From contig NZ_FPAY01000004.1 of the NCBI RefSeq assembly GCF_900116495.1, positions 62,001 through 126,000 on the forward strand: DNA of 64,000 bases. Direction: 5' to 3'. The stretch comes from Arthrobacter sp. ov118. Lineage in GTDB: Bacteria > Actinomycetota > Actinomycetes > Actinomycetales > Micrococcaceae. A program made the translations under genes and the position numbers. The notes under the pieces are model-generated. The model made no database searches and was not told the origin of the DNA. It saw only the letters and a program-made list of their open reading frames with translations. Of this stretch, positions 8,470-16,271 are shown piece by piece (positions within the stretch are counted from its first letter, which is position 1; each line of letters begins with the position of its first letter).

Positions 8470-9507
8470 ATGCAAGCAGACTCAACTGCAAGGCGCCCGC
8501 CGGTGATGGAGGACGTGGCGAGGCTCGCCGGCGTCTCCCACCAGACGGTTTCACGGGTCCTCAACAAGCATCCCCACGTCAGTGTGCAGACACGCGAGCG
8601 GGTCGAAAAGGCCATCGCCGACTTGGGCTATCGCCGCAATACGGCAGCCCGCAGCCTGGTGACGCGGCGCTCCCAGACCATCGGGGTCCTGGGCAGCGGC
8701 ATGTCCGAGTATGGCCCTGCCAATGTGCTGCTGGGAGTCCAGCAGGCAGCGCGGCACAAAGGCTATTCCGTGAGCATGGCGAGCCTTAGCAACGTGACTC
8801 CTGCCGCCATCCGGGATGCGCTCGAGCATTTCATGCTGCAGTCAGTGGACGGGATCGTGGTCATCGTGCCCCACGAGGCGATGTTCCGTTCGCTTCGCAC
8901 CATCAGAATCGCCGTTCCGCTGGTAGCCGTCGGGTTCGGTGTTGATGAGGGGCTGAGCATCGCCGCGGTGGACCAGCGGATGGGCGCCAGCCTTGCCGTG
9001 CAGCACCTGGTGGATCTTGGCCACACCGCGATCGCGCATGTTTCCGGTCCGCCGGACTGGATCGATGCCGCCGCCCGCATCGACGGGTGGCGGCATACCT
9101 TGGTCGAGGCCGGACTGCCGGCTACGTCACTGATCAGGGGCGACTGGAGCGCTGAAAGCGGGTACCGGGCCGGCCTCGAGCTGGCGGTCGGGCGTACCGC
9201 CACCGCCTTGTTCGCGGCCAATGACCAAATGGCCCTGGGAGCGCTGCGCGCCTTCGATGAAGCGGGGCTGCGCGTTCCGGAGGATATCAGCGTGGTTGGC
9301 TATGACGACCAGCCCGAGGCAGCCTACTTTGTCCCACCGCTAACCACCGTCAATCAGGGCTTCAAGGAACTTGGGGGCCGCTGCATGCAGATGCTCCTTT
9401 CCGAGATGGCCAGCGAATCCAACCCGGGCGGTGGAGGTTCGAGCGCTGCATCAGTCGTAAATCCGGTCCTCGTTGTCCGGTCCTCGACCGCCCGCCCGCG
9501 CGAATGA
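8470..9507 (+). CDS. LacI-family transcriptional regulator, first of a tandem pair
   Basis: 345 aa repressor with an N-terminal HTH (VMEDVARLAGVSHQTVSRVL), the LacI hinge region, and a Peripla_BP_3 sugar-sensing domain ending in SVVGYDDQPEAAYFVPPLTT. The ATG at 8470 has AAAGGAGAG just upstream; longer readings extend into the epimerase gene. It is strikingly similar to the next gene (for example RRNTAARSLVTRRSQTIGVL is identical in both), so the pair is a tandem duplication. Likely the AraR-type repressor acting on the operators at 3314-3330 and 3428-3444. A short inverted repeat (CCGTGCAC, 8426-8433 and 8439-8446) precedes it. Confidence 0.9.
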   Translation: MQADSTARRPPVMEDVARLAGVSHQTVSRVLNKHPHVSVQTRERVEKAIADLGYRRNTAARSLVTRRSQTIGVLGSGMSEYGPANVLLGVQQAARHKGYSVSMASLSNVTPAAIRDALEHFMLQSVDGIVVIVPHEAMFRSLRTIRIAVPLVAVGFGVDEGLSIAAVDQRMGASLAVQHLVDLGHTAIAHVSGPPDWIDAAARIDGWRHTLVEAGLPATSLIRGDWSAESGYRAGLELAVGRTATALFAANDQMALGALRAFDEAGLRVPEDISVVGYDDQPEAAYFVPPLTTVNQGFKELGGRCMQMLLSEMASESNPGGGGSSAASVVNPVLVVRSSTARPRE

Positions 9508-10535
9508 CGCAGAATAGCCACATGACACAAAGGAATGAACGTCGCCTGCCACGGCTTGAGGATGTGGCGGACCGCGCGGGAGTCTCGCACCAGACTGTGT
9601 CCAGGGTGGTCAATAATCATCCCAACGTGAGCGCCTCCACGCGGGGGAAGGTAGAGGCGGCCATCGCCGAGCTGGGCTACCGGCGCAACACCGCGGCGCG
9701 GAGCCTTGTCACCCGGCGGTCCCAGACGATCGGAGTGCTGGGCAGTGAGATGTCCCAGTATGGACCGGCCAACACCTTGCTGGGCGTCGAGCAGGCTGCG
9801 CGCGACGCCGGTTACTTTGTCAGCATTGCGGCCCTGCGTGAGGTGAGCCGGGAGGCGATCCTCGACGCCACCATGCACTTTTTGGATCAGTCCGTGGACG
9901 GCATCGTGGTGATCGTGCCGCATTCGGAAACCCTGGCCGCCCTCGCCGAAGTGGCACTCGGAATTCCCGTCGTGGCCGTCGGGACGCAGGGAAACGACGC
10001 CGTGAGCGGCGTCATGGTGGACCAGTTCCGTGGGACGGAGCTCGCCGTCCAGCACCTGATCGACAAGGGCCACCGCCGGATCGGGCACATCGCGGGACCC
10101 CAGGACTGGATCGACGGCGTCGCGCGGGCCAAGGGCTGGAGGTCGGCCCTACAGTCGGCCGGCCTGGACGCCGATCTCCTAGTGGAGGGTGATTGGAGCG
10201 CGGACAGCGGCTACCAGATCGGCAGGAAACTGGCCGAGGACCGCACGGCCACGGCGCTGTTCGTGGGCAATGACCAGATGGCCCTGGGGCTCCTGCGCGC
10301 CTTCAACGAAGCAGGCGTCCGCGTGCCCGAAGATGTCTCCGTCGTGGGCTTCGACGACCAGCCCGAGTCGGGTTACTTCACCCCGCCACTGACCACGGTG
10401 CGCCAGGACTTCAAGGAACTGGGCCGCCGCTGTATGGACGTTATGCTGACCGCCATCAAGGAGGGGAAAGGCCCGGGCAGCACCGTGGTAGAACCCGAAC
10501 TGGTAGTCCGGAAGAGCACTTCAGCGCCCGCCTGA
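9504..10535 (+). CDS. LacI-family transcriptional regulator, second of a tandem pair
   Basis: 343 aa, HTH LEDVADRAGVSHQTVSRVV followed by the same hinge and sensor architecture as the gene before it; the sensor domain ends in SVVGFDDQPESGYFTPPLTT. The ATG at 9504 overlaps the preceding stop (ATGA); an alternative ATG at 9522 gives MTQRNERRLP. The recognition helices of the two paralogues are nearly identical, so both may bind the same operator, either redundantly, with different effectors, or as heterodimers. Function in arabinose control is inferred from position. Confidence 0.88.
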   Translation: MTQNSHMTQRNERRLPRLEDVADRAGVSHQTVSRVVNNHPNVSASTRGKVEAAIAELGYRRNTAARSLVTRRSQTIGVLGSEMSQYGPANTLLGVEQAARDAGYFVSIAALREVSREAILDATMHFLDQSVDGIVVIVPHSETLAALAEVALGIPVVAVGTQGNDAVSGVMVDQFRGTELAVQHLIDKGHRRIGHIAGPQDWIDGVARAKGWRSALQSAGLDADLLVEGDWSADSGYQIGRKLAEDRTATALFVGNDQMALGLLRAFNEAGVRVPEDVSVVGFDDQPESGYFTPPLTTVRQDFKELGRRCMDVMLTAIKEGKGPGSTVVEPELVVRKSTSAPA

Positions 10536-10610
10536 TCCGCCGGATATTGCAGGTGGCCCAACCTGAGCCGCACGATGCGGCCGCCGTAAGGCGTTCGACG
10601 GCCACGCCTG

Positions 10611-10669
10611 TTGACAGTTTGTAAGTCACGCCACATACTTGTGGAACCGATTCCATGGAAACGATTCCA
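10611..10669 (+). promoter_or_regulatory. Promoter and double LacI-type operator of the ribose-like operon
   Basis: TTGACA (10611-10616), a 17-nt spacer and CATACT (10634-10639) form the promoter. Just downstream, over the expected start site, lie two abutting 14-bp palindromes, TGGAACCGATTCCA (10642-10655) and TGGAAACGATTCCA (10656-10669). Both fit TGGAAnCGATTCCA, a LacI-family operator form. A repressor bound here would block transcription of the regulator and the genes behind it. Confidence 0.8.
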
Positions 10670-10711
10670 CGACGTCGGAAGCGAAACGGTTCAAGGGCGA
10701 AAGGCGGGAAA

Positions 10712-11737
10712 ATGACGGGACCATCCATCACCATCAAGGATGTCGCAGCACTCGCCGGCGTCTCCCCCGCCACCGCGTCCAGGGTGCTGTCCGGAAACCC
10801 GGCAACCTCCGCGGAGTCCAGGCAGAAGGTGGCCGCCGCCGTCGCCGAACTGGATTTCCACCCCAACGCCCAGGCACGCGCGCTCCGCTCCACCCGAACC
10901 AACGTCATCGGGCTGCTCCTCTCCGACGTCCGCAACCCGTTCTTCGCCGATCTGGCCCATGCCGCCGAGCAGGCGGCCCTCGCGGAGGGGCTTGTCACCC
11001 TGCTGGGAAACGCCAACGAAAGCATCCCGCAGCAGGACCGGTACCTGGATACGTTCATTTCGCAACGCGTGGACGGCGTGATCGCCGCACCGCAGGGCGA
11101 AGGAAGCTCCAGCCTGCATGCCTTGCTGGAACGGGACATTCCGACGGTGTTCGTCGACCGGACGGTCGACGGCGTCGACGTCCCAAGCGTCACGACAGAC
11201 AGCGATTCCGGCATCCGCCAGGCCGTGGAACATCTCGCCCGGCAGGGCCACGAGCGCGTCGGCTACATCGCCGGGCCGCAGAGCACGTCCACCGGACGGG
11301 ACCGGCTCAAGTCGTTCTCCCGCGCAGCCCGCGAGTTCGGGCTCAGCACCGACCCTGCCCTGACCTATATCGGGGACTTCCAGTCGGCCAGTGGCTCCGC
11401 CGGCGCCCACCACCTCCTGGGTCTCGCCCAGCCGCCGACGGCGCTGCTGGCAGCCGACAGCCCCATGGCCGTGGGAGCGCTGGCCACCCTGAACCGGAAG
11501 GGGCTGCGCATCGGCCACGACATGGCCCTTATTGCGTTCGACGACATCGAGTGGTTTTCCCTGCTTGATCCGCCGCTGACGGTTATCTCCAACGATGTGG
11601 AGGCGATGGGCCGGACGGCGGTCAGGCTCCTTCTCGAGGTCATCGACGGGCACAAGCCCGAATCAGTCGTGCTGCCGAGCGAACTGGTTGTCCGCGCCTC
11701 CTCGGGCACTCCGGACCCCAGCCTTGGGCAGCCGTGA
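10712..11737 (+). CDS. LacI-family transcriptional regulator (RbsR-like)
   Basis: 341 aa from the ATG at 10712; an upstream ATG at 10655 lies inside the operator and is less likely. The HTH is TIKDVAALAGVSPATASRVL, followed by the hinge HPNAQARALRSTRTNVIGLL and a sensor domain with SDVRNPFFADLAHAAEQAA and ALIAFDDIEWFSLLDPPLTV. It is clearly different from the two preceding LacI proteins. It leads a unit with ribokinase, an RpiB-type isomerase and an MHS transporter, and probably represses itself and them through the TGGAAnCGATTCCA sites. Confidence 0.88.
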   Translation: MTGPSITIKDVAALAGVSPATASRVLSGNPATSAESRQKVAAAVAELDFHPNAQARALRSTRTNVIGLLLSDVRNPFFADLAHAAEQAALAEGLVTLLGNANESIPQQDRYLDTFISQRVDGVIAAPQGEGSSSLHALLERDIPTVFVDRTVDGVDVPSVTTDSDSGIRQAVEHLARQGHERVGYIAGPQSTSTGRDRLKSFSRAAREFGLSTDPALTYIGDFQSASGSAGAHHLLGLAQPPTALLAADSPMAVGALATLNRKGLRIGHDMALIAFDDIEWFSLLDPPLTVISNDVEAMGRTAVRLLLEVIDGHKPESVVLPSELVVRASSGTPDPSLGQP

Positions 11738-11805
11738 CAGCATCGACTGCCGCCCGACAGACCCCTCTTGGGGCACCGTTCGACACCACCGAAGGAGCAG
11801 GTCCA

Positions 11806-12819
11806 ATGAGCACGGTTTTTGTGGTCGGAAGTCTCAATATCGACCAGAATATCCGCGTCCACTCCCTGCCCCGGGCGGGCGAAACCGTGCGGGGATCGGA
11901 CGCATTGTTCAGCCCCGGCGGCAAGGGCGGCAACCAGGCCGTAGCGGCGGCCCGGGCCGGCGCCGCGGTGACATTTACCGGCGCCGTCGGCGATGATGCC
12001 CACGGACGGCGGATTCTGGAGGTCCTGTCCAGGGCTCACGTCGACGCGAGCCATGTCCAGATCATCAGCACCGCGGCGACCGGAACAGCGATCATCGCCG
12101 TCGACGACCAGGGCGAAAACCAGATCATCATCAGCCCGGGCGCGAACTCCGCACTCACCGCCGCCGACGTCGAGGGGGGACTCGCCGCCGTGCGGCCCGG
12201 CGATGTCCTGGTCCTGCAGCTGGAGATCCCCACGGCCCTCGTCCGGCAAGCCGCGCGGACGGCGAAGAGCCGCGGGGCTTTCGTCATCCTCAACGCCGCC
12301 CCCGCCCCCCGGCAGATCGACGGGCTGCTCGACGACGTCGACCTCCTCGTGGTGAACGAACAGGAGATCCAGGCCCTGGCAGATCTCGCCGGCGTACCCG
12401 GCACTTACCGCGAACTGGTCAAGGCCCTCCCCCCTGTCCTGGATGCGGCCATCCTCTGCACCGCCGGCGCGGAAGGGTCCTTTACGGACCTCGACGGCGA
12501 GCTGGTGCACGTGCCGGCCACGAAAGTAACCGCTGCGGACACCACCGGCGCCGGGGACACCTTCGTGGGCTACCTCGCGGCATCCCTGGCAGGCGGCAAG
12601 CGCGGCCTGCCAGCCGCAATGGTCCGCGCCTCCCGCGCTTCGGCCCTCGCCGTCACACGCACCGGTGCTATGGAATCGATTCCATGGCAACATGAACTCC
12701 CGGTTGATGAGGCCCCGGCCAACAACCTCCCGGCGCCGAAAGCCTCAACACCGGAACTCCCCGCGCCCAAAGCCCCGGCACCGTCCACTGCAACGCCCAG
12801 CTCAGCCGTTCCGAATTAA
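11806..12819 (+). CDS. rbsK: Ribokinase (PfkB family)
   Basis: Phosphorylates ribose or a similar sugar at the 5 position. 337 aa from the ATG at 11806, which follows GAAGGAGCAGG. PfkB signature 1 is GGKGGNQAVAAARAGAAVTF and signature 2 is ADTTGAGDTFVGYLA, whose Asp is the catalytic base. About 35 C-terminal residues are Ala/Pro-rich low complexity (APKASTPELPAPKAPAP), beyond the normal ribokinase end. A perfect operator palindrome lies inside the coding region at 12670-12685. Substrate could be ribose, deoxyribose or a tetrose; the neighbouring isomerase does not settle this. Confidence 0.87.
   Translation: MSTVFVVGSLNIDQNIRVHSLPRAGETVRGSDALFSPGGKGGNQAVAAARAGAAVTFTGAVGDDAHGRRILEVLSRAHVDASHVQIISTAATGTAIIAVDDQGENQIIISPGANSALTAADVEGGLAAVRPGDVLVLQLEIPTALVRQAARTAKSRGAFVILNAAPAPRQIDGLLDDVDLLVVNEQEIQALADLAGVPGTYRELVKALPPVLDAAILCTAGAEGSFTDLDGELVHVPATKVTAADTTGAGDTFVGYLAASLAGGKRGLPAAMVRASRASALAVTRTGAMESIPWQHELPVDEAPANNLPAPKASTPELPAPKAPAPSTATPSSAVPN
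12670..12685. promoter_or_regulatory. Intragenic LacI operator within rbsK
   Basis: A perfect 16-bp palindrome, ATGGAATCGATTCCAT, inside the 3' part of the ribokinase gene. It is the ideal version of the TGGAAnCGATTCCA pair at 10642-10669 and lies 142 bp before the next start codon. It is read as the residues MESIP. It could be a roadblock or looping site for the RbsR-like regulator, or control a promoter for the isomerase and transporter genes. Confidence 0.7.
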
Positions 12820-12827
12820 GGAGACCC

Positions 12828-13298
12828 ATGAAAATCGCACTCGGCAACGATCACGCCGGCTTCCCGCTGAAGTCGTTTGTCCAATCAGTCCTGGAAGATC
12901 TCGGCCATGAGGTCATCGACCGCGGTGCGCCCAGCGACGCCCCCGTCGATTTCCCGGACATCACAAGGGCCACCTGCGATCTCGTCCGCTCCGGCGAGGC
13001 CGAGCGGGCCGTGCTGGTCTGCGGCACCGGGGTTGGCGCCGTGATGGCGGCCAACAAGATCCCGGGCATCCGCTGCGCCCTGGGACACGACGTCTACTCC
13101 GCCCATCAGAGCGTGGAGCACGACGACGCGAACGTCATCGCCATGGGTGCGTGGCTCATCGGCAGGGCCACAGCGAAGGAAGTCCTCCAGTCCTTCCTGG
13201 ACGCGAAGTTCGACAATGACGAGGACACCATCCGAAGGGTCCGGAAGCTTCGGGAAATGGAGCTCGAGGGCGCCAGGGAACTGGCCGCCGAAATCTGA
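12828..13298 (+). CDS. rpiB: RpiB/LacAB-family sugar-phosphate isomerase
   Basis: 156 aa aldose-ketose phosphate isomerase, probably ribose-5-phosphate isomerase B. The N-terminal GNDHAGFPLK, the catalytic cysteine loop VLVCGTGVGAVMAANKIPGI and EHDDANVIAMGAWLIG are visible. It begins 8 nt after the ribokinase stop with an AGGAG ribosome-binding site overlapping that region. Related enzymes (EryI-type) act on tetrose phosphates, so the substrate is not certain; the pairing with a ribokinase and an RbsR-like regulator favours pentose phosphate. Confidence 0.85.
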   Translation: MKIALGNDHAGFPLKSFVQSVLEDLGHEVIDRGAPSDAPVDFPDITRATCDLVRSGEAERAVLVCGTGVGAVMAANKIPGIRCALGHDVYSAHQSVEHDDANVIAMGAWLIGRATAKEVLQSFLDAKFDNDEDTIRRVRKLREMELEGARELAAEI

Positions 13299-13403
13299 CC
13301 CCGGCCGTTCCCGCACCGCAGCCGGTCCTGCACGACAGACGTTTACCTGGCCTCCGGCATGCCCGCCCGAGGCTGTCCAGCAATATCAAAGGAGATATCA
13401 AAC

Positions 13404-14762
13404 ATGACGGCAGAAATCACGGACCGGCCGCGCCAGGCCGCCCAAGGTTCACCCGGAAAGTTCAAGACGGCCATAGCTTCGGCCGCCGGCACCTGCGTGG
13501 AAAACTATGACTTCGTCGCCTACGGCACGGCTGCGGCCCTGTACTTCGGCAAGGTCTTTTTCCCCAATACGGACCCCGTCGTCGGAACCCTGTTGGCCTT
13601 CGCAACGTTGGCGGTGGGCTTCCTGATGCGGCCCATCGGCGGAGCGGTCGGCGGCTACCTTGGCGACAAGTTCGGCAGAAAGCCCGTGCTCGTGGGCGCC
13701 CTGCTGACCATGGGCATCGCCACCGTACTGATCGGCTGCCTTCCCACCTACGGCCAGGTCGGCATCCTTGCCCCCATCCTGCTCGTCATCATCCGGATGA
13801 TCCAGGGCCTGGCGTTCGGGGCCGAATGGGGCGGCGCGGTCATGATGACGTTCGAGCACGCCCCCTGGAAGAAGCGGGGCCGCTTCGCTGCGATCCCTCA
13901 GGCCGGCAACCCGCTGGGCATCACCCTGGCCAACGCCGCCTTCCTGCTCTCCGCTTCCCTGCAGACGGACTGGGCCTGGCGGCTGCCGTTCCTCGCCAGC
14001 GCCGTCCTGATCGTCGTCGGCCTTGTGGTGCGGATGCGGCTGGAAGAATCCCCCGAGTTCGAACACACCAAGGCCACCGGCGCGATCGTCAAGAACCCCC
14101 TGGCCACCGTCTTCAGGAACGATTGGCGCAACATCCTGCGGGTGATCTCCTTGCGCATCGTGGAGAGCTGCGCCTACTACGTCACGGCCACCTTCCTGCT
14201 CTCCTACATCACGCAGAACAACGCGGCTGACCGGTCCGTGGGCCTGACCGGCATCGTGATCGCGAGCCTCCTCGCTATCCCCGTCACCCTGCTCGCCGGC
14301 GCGCTCACCGACCGCATCGGCCGCCGCAAGCTGTACCTCGCCGGTACCATCGCTGTGATCGTTTTCGGATTCCCGATGTTCCTGCTCAGCAACACCGGCA
14401 ACCCGGTCCTGATCGTGCTCGCGTTCGTGATCGGCATCGGCATCATCCACGCAACGTTTACCGGCACGCAGGGCGCCTGGTTCGCGGAGCTGTTCCGGAC
14501 CAACACCAGGACGTCCGGCGCCTCCATCGGTTACCAGGTGGCCGCCTCCATCTCCGGATTCGCACCCTTCCTGGCCGTGCTCCTGGCTTCCGTTTTCGGG
14601 TGGGCCGGCGGTGCCTCGCTGTACGTCCTGGTGGGTGTCATTGGTCTGATCGGTGTTCTGACCACGCGCGAAACGTGGGGCGCCAAGGAAAGGGCTGAAG
14701 TCGACGCCATCATCGCCGGCGAGCCGGCAGCTGCGGCAGAGGACCAGCCGGCGGCCCGCTAG
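13404..14762 (+). CDS. MFS transporter, metabolite:H+ symporter (MHS) family
   Basis: 452 aa polytopic membrane protein with about 12 predicted spans. It has the MHS-type start (ASAAGTCVENYDFVAYGTAA), the loop GGYLGDKFGRKPVLVGALL between helices 2 and 3, and the second-half equivalent GALTDRIGRRKLYLAG. The ATG at 13404 is preceded by AAAGGAGATATC. Last gene of the unit led by the third LacI regulator, so it probably imports the polyol or sugar acid handled by the kinase and isomerase. MHS members usually carry organic acids or osmolytes, so the substrate is open. Confidence 0.88.
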   Translation: MTAEITDRPRQAAQGSPGKFKTAIASAAGTCVENYDFVAYGTAAALYFGKVFFPNTDPVVGTLLAFATLAVGFLMRPIGGAVGGYLGDKFGRKPVLVGALLTMGIATVLIGCLPTYGQVGILAPILLVIIRMIQGLAFGAEWGGAVMMTFEHAPWKKRGRFAAIPQAGNPLGITLANAAFLLSASLQTDWAWRLPFLASAVLIVVGLVVRMRLEESPEFEHTKATGAIVKNPLATVFRNDWRNILRVISLRIVESCAYYVTATFLLSYITQNNAADRSVGLTGIVIASLLAIPVTLLAGALTDRIGRRKLYLAGTIAVIVFGFPMFLLSNTGNPVLIVLAFVIGIGIIHATFTGTQGAWFAELFRTNTRTSGASIGYQVAASISGFAPFLAVLLASVFGWAGGASLYVLVGVIGLIGVLTTRETWGAKERAEVDAIIAGEPAAAAEDQPAAR

Positions 14763-14818
14763 CAGCACGGGCAGACTGACGCGCACTACAAACGCCTATG
14801 CCCGCGGGCCAACGGCGT

Positions 14819-14910
14819 CGGGGTTCCCCACCTTCGCAGGCTCTGACCGGCGTGTTGCGCCGAACCGCCGACGTTTGGCGGCGTCGCGCCGTTGAAGGTG
14901 GGGAAACTCC
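14819..14910. repeat. Inverted-repeat element with internal hairpins
   Basis: TTCCCCACCTTC (14824-14835) recurs inverted at 14894-14905, with flanking partial complementarity and inner stems such as CCGCC/GGCGG around 14866-14880. It could fold as a cruciform or act as a bidirectional terminator after the MHS transporter gene, or be a short palindromic repeat of the genome. Together with the two entries below it accounts for the 14763-15152 gap. Confidence 0.5.
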
Positions 14911-14926
14911 GCAGGGCGGGGGCCTC

Positions 14927-15145
14927 TCAGCGGATCGGTACAGCGACGGACGCGGCCGGCACAGCGACGGACGCGGCCGGCACGGGCGCGCAGCCGCACG
15001 AGGCCCGGAGGACCAGGTCCACGGGGAAGGTCCGGTTACGGGTGGGAGACACGCCGTCGAAGTTGACGAGGGCTTCGACGGCGGTCTCGGCCAGGGCTTG
15101 GATCAGAACGGGCACAGTTGATTTTCCTTCCCTATCCGGCTTCAT
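14927..15145 (-). pseudogene. Remnant of a LacI-family regulator (C-terminal end)
   Basis: The minus-strand frame reads LAETAVEALVNFDGVSP then FPVDLVLRASCGC, which matches the extreme C-terminus of LacI-family sensors (dimer helix followed by the P.ELVVR.S motif). No HTH or core sensor domain precedes it; the sequence upstream is the 3' end of the nickel transporter gene. The frame continues into a 21-bp tandem repeat instead of ending normally. I read it as a decayed fragment left by deletion or by insertion of the urease operon. Confidence 0.5.
14941..14982. repeat. Two perfect 21-bp tandem repeats
   Basis: The 21-bp unit beginning CAGCGACGGACGCGGCC occupies 14941-14961 and is repeated exactly at 14962-14982. 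In the minus-strand remnant frame it reads VPAASVA twice. Probably slippage in a decaying gene. Confidence 0.8.
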
Positions 15146-15152
15146 TTAGTCC

Positions 15153-16271
15153 TCAATGGGGGTTTGTGAGCCGGTCACGCCCCCTCTCGGCCCTCAAAGG
15201 CCGCTTGTGGTCACCGTTCCGGGTCGAGATCCCAAGTCGCCACCGCAGGGAGGCGGCAGCCCAGATGGTGAGCAACACAGCGATCAGCAGCAGCCCGGCG
15301 TCGCCGAGTTCGACGGACGCCAGCCACACGGTAAGCGGATCCCGGAGGCCGAGCGCCCAATGGAAAGTGCCGCCCAGGGTGATGACCGCAATGACCAGGG
15401 CGGACACCGCCGAAATGCCCGTAATGACCGCATTGAAGCCGAGTTTGCGCCGCGGGTCAGCCAGGGCCGAGCGGTACATCCGCATCATGGCCACCCCGTT
15501 GGTGGTGTCGCACAGCGTCATGGCCGCCGCAAAGGCCAGCGGCAGCGCGAGCAGGGCGAGGGGGGAAACGCCGGCCAGCGAAGCCGCCGTCGCCATGACG
15601 AGCAGCCCGATGGTGGTGGCGGTGTCGAAGCCCAGCCCGAAGAGGAACCCGATCACGTAGATGTTCCGGGGATGCCGGACCCGGGCCAGCGGACGCGTGA
15701 GCAGCCGGGCCACGAAGCCCCTGGCTGCTAGGTCCTCGGAGGAGATTGCGGCACCCTTCCGCGCCTTGCGGTAGGCCGTGAGCGTCCGCAGGAAAGCCGT
15801 ACCGTTGAAGGCACCCATTGCCAGCAGGAACAGCCCGGACACCCCGCTGCCGATCAGGCCGAGGAGGACATTGCCCGGAGACCCCTCCGTCATGAAACTG
15901 CCCACCAGCGAAGCGCCCGTCACAACGAGCACCCCGGCAAGGACCACCACCGAGCTGTGGCCCAGGCTGAAGGCAAAGCCCACGCTGACCGGGTCGCGGT
16001 GCTCGGCCGTGAACTTCCGGGTGGAGTTGTCGATCGCCGCAAGGTGGTCCCAGTCGTAGCTGTGTTTCACCCCCGCCAGGTAGGCCGTGAGCACCAGCCC
16101 GTTCCCCAGGGGCTGTCCGCCTCCGGCCGCACCAACCAGCAGGAGCACGACGGCGGCAGCGTGTAGTGCGGCCACCGCACCAAACGTCACCGCCAGCCGG
16201 GTCCGAAACGGCAGATGCGCGCGCCGGCGATACAGCCGGTGCAGCGCCGCCATCTGCTCGATCGTGGCCAT
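15153..16271 (-). CDS. NiCoT-family nickel/cobalt transporter (HoxN/NixA type)
   Basis: High-affinity Ni2+ permease supplying the urease metallocentre. 372 aa with eight or so hydrophobic spans. NiCoT signatures are intact: HSYDWDHLAAIDN (metal-selective helix 2), SLGHSSVV and LGFDTATTIGLL. The ATG at 16271 is preceded by GAGGAAATATTA, and overlaps the last base of the ureD stop (TAATG). Last gene of the urease operon, which strongly supports nickel as the substrate. Confidence 0.93.
   Translation of the reverse strand: MATIEQMAALHRLYRRRAHLPFRTRLAVTFGAVAALHAAAVVLLLVGAAGGGQPLGNGLVLTAYLAGVKHSYDWDHLAAIDNSTRKFTAEHRDPVSVGFAFSLGHSSVVVLAGVLVVTGASLVGSFMTEGSPGNVLLGLIGSGVSGLFLLAMGAFNGTAFLRTLTAYRKARKGAAISSEDLAARGFVARLLTRPLARVRHPRNIYVIGFLFGLGFDTATTIGLLVMATAASLAGVSPLALLALPLAFAAAMTLCDTTNGVAMMRMYRSALADPRRKLGFNAVITGISAVSALVIAVITLGGTFHWALGLRDPLTVWLASVELGDAGLLLIAVLLTIWAAASLRWRLGISTRNGDHKRPLRAERGRDRLTNPH

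Noticed and set aside
14796..15121. Possible transposon or CRISPR-like repeat in the gap after the MHS transporter
   Set aside because: Only two tandem 21-bp units without spacers and one inverted pair without a transposase.
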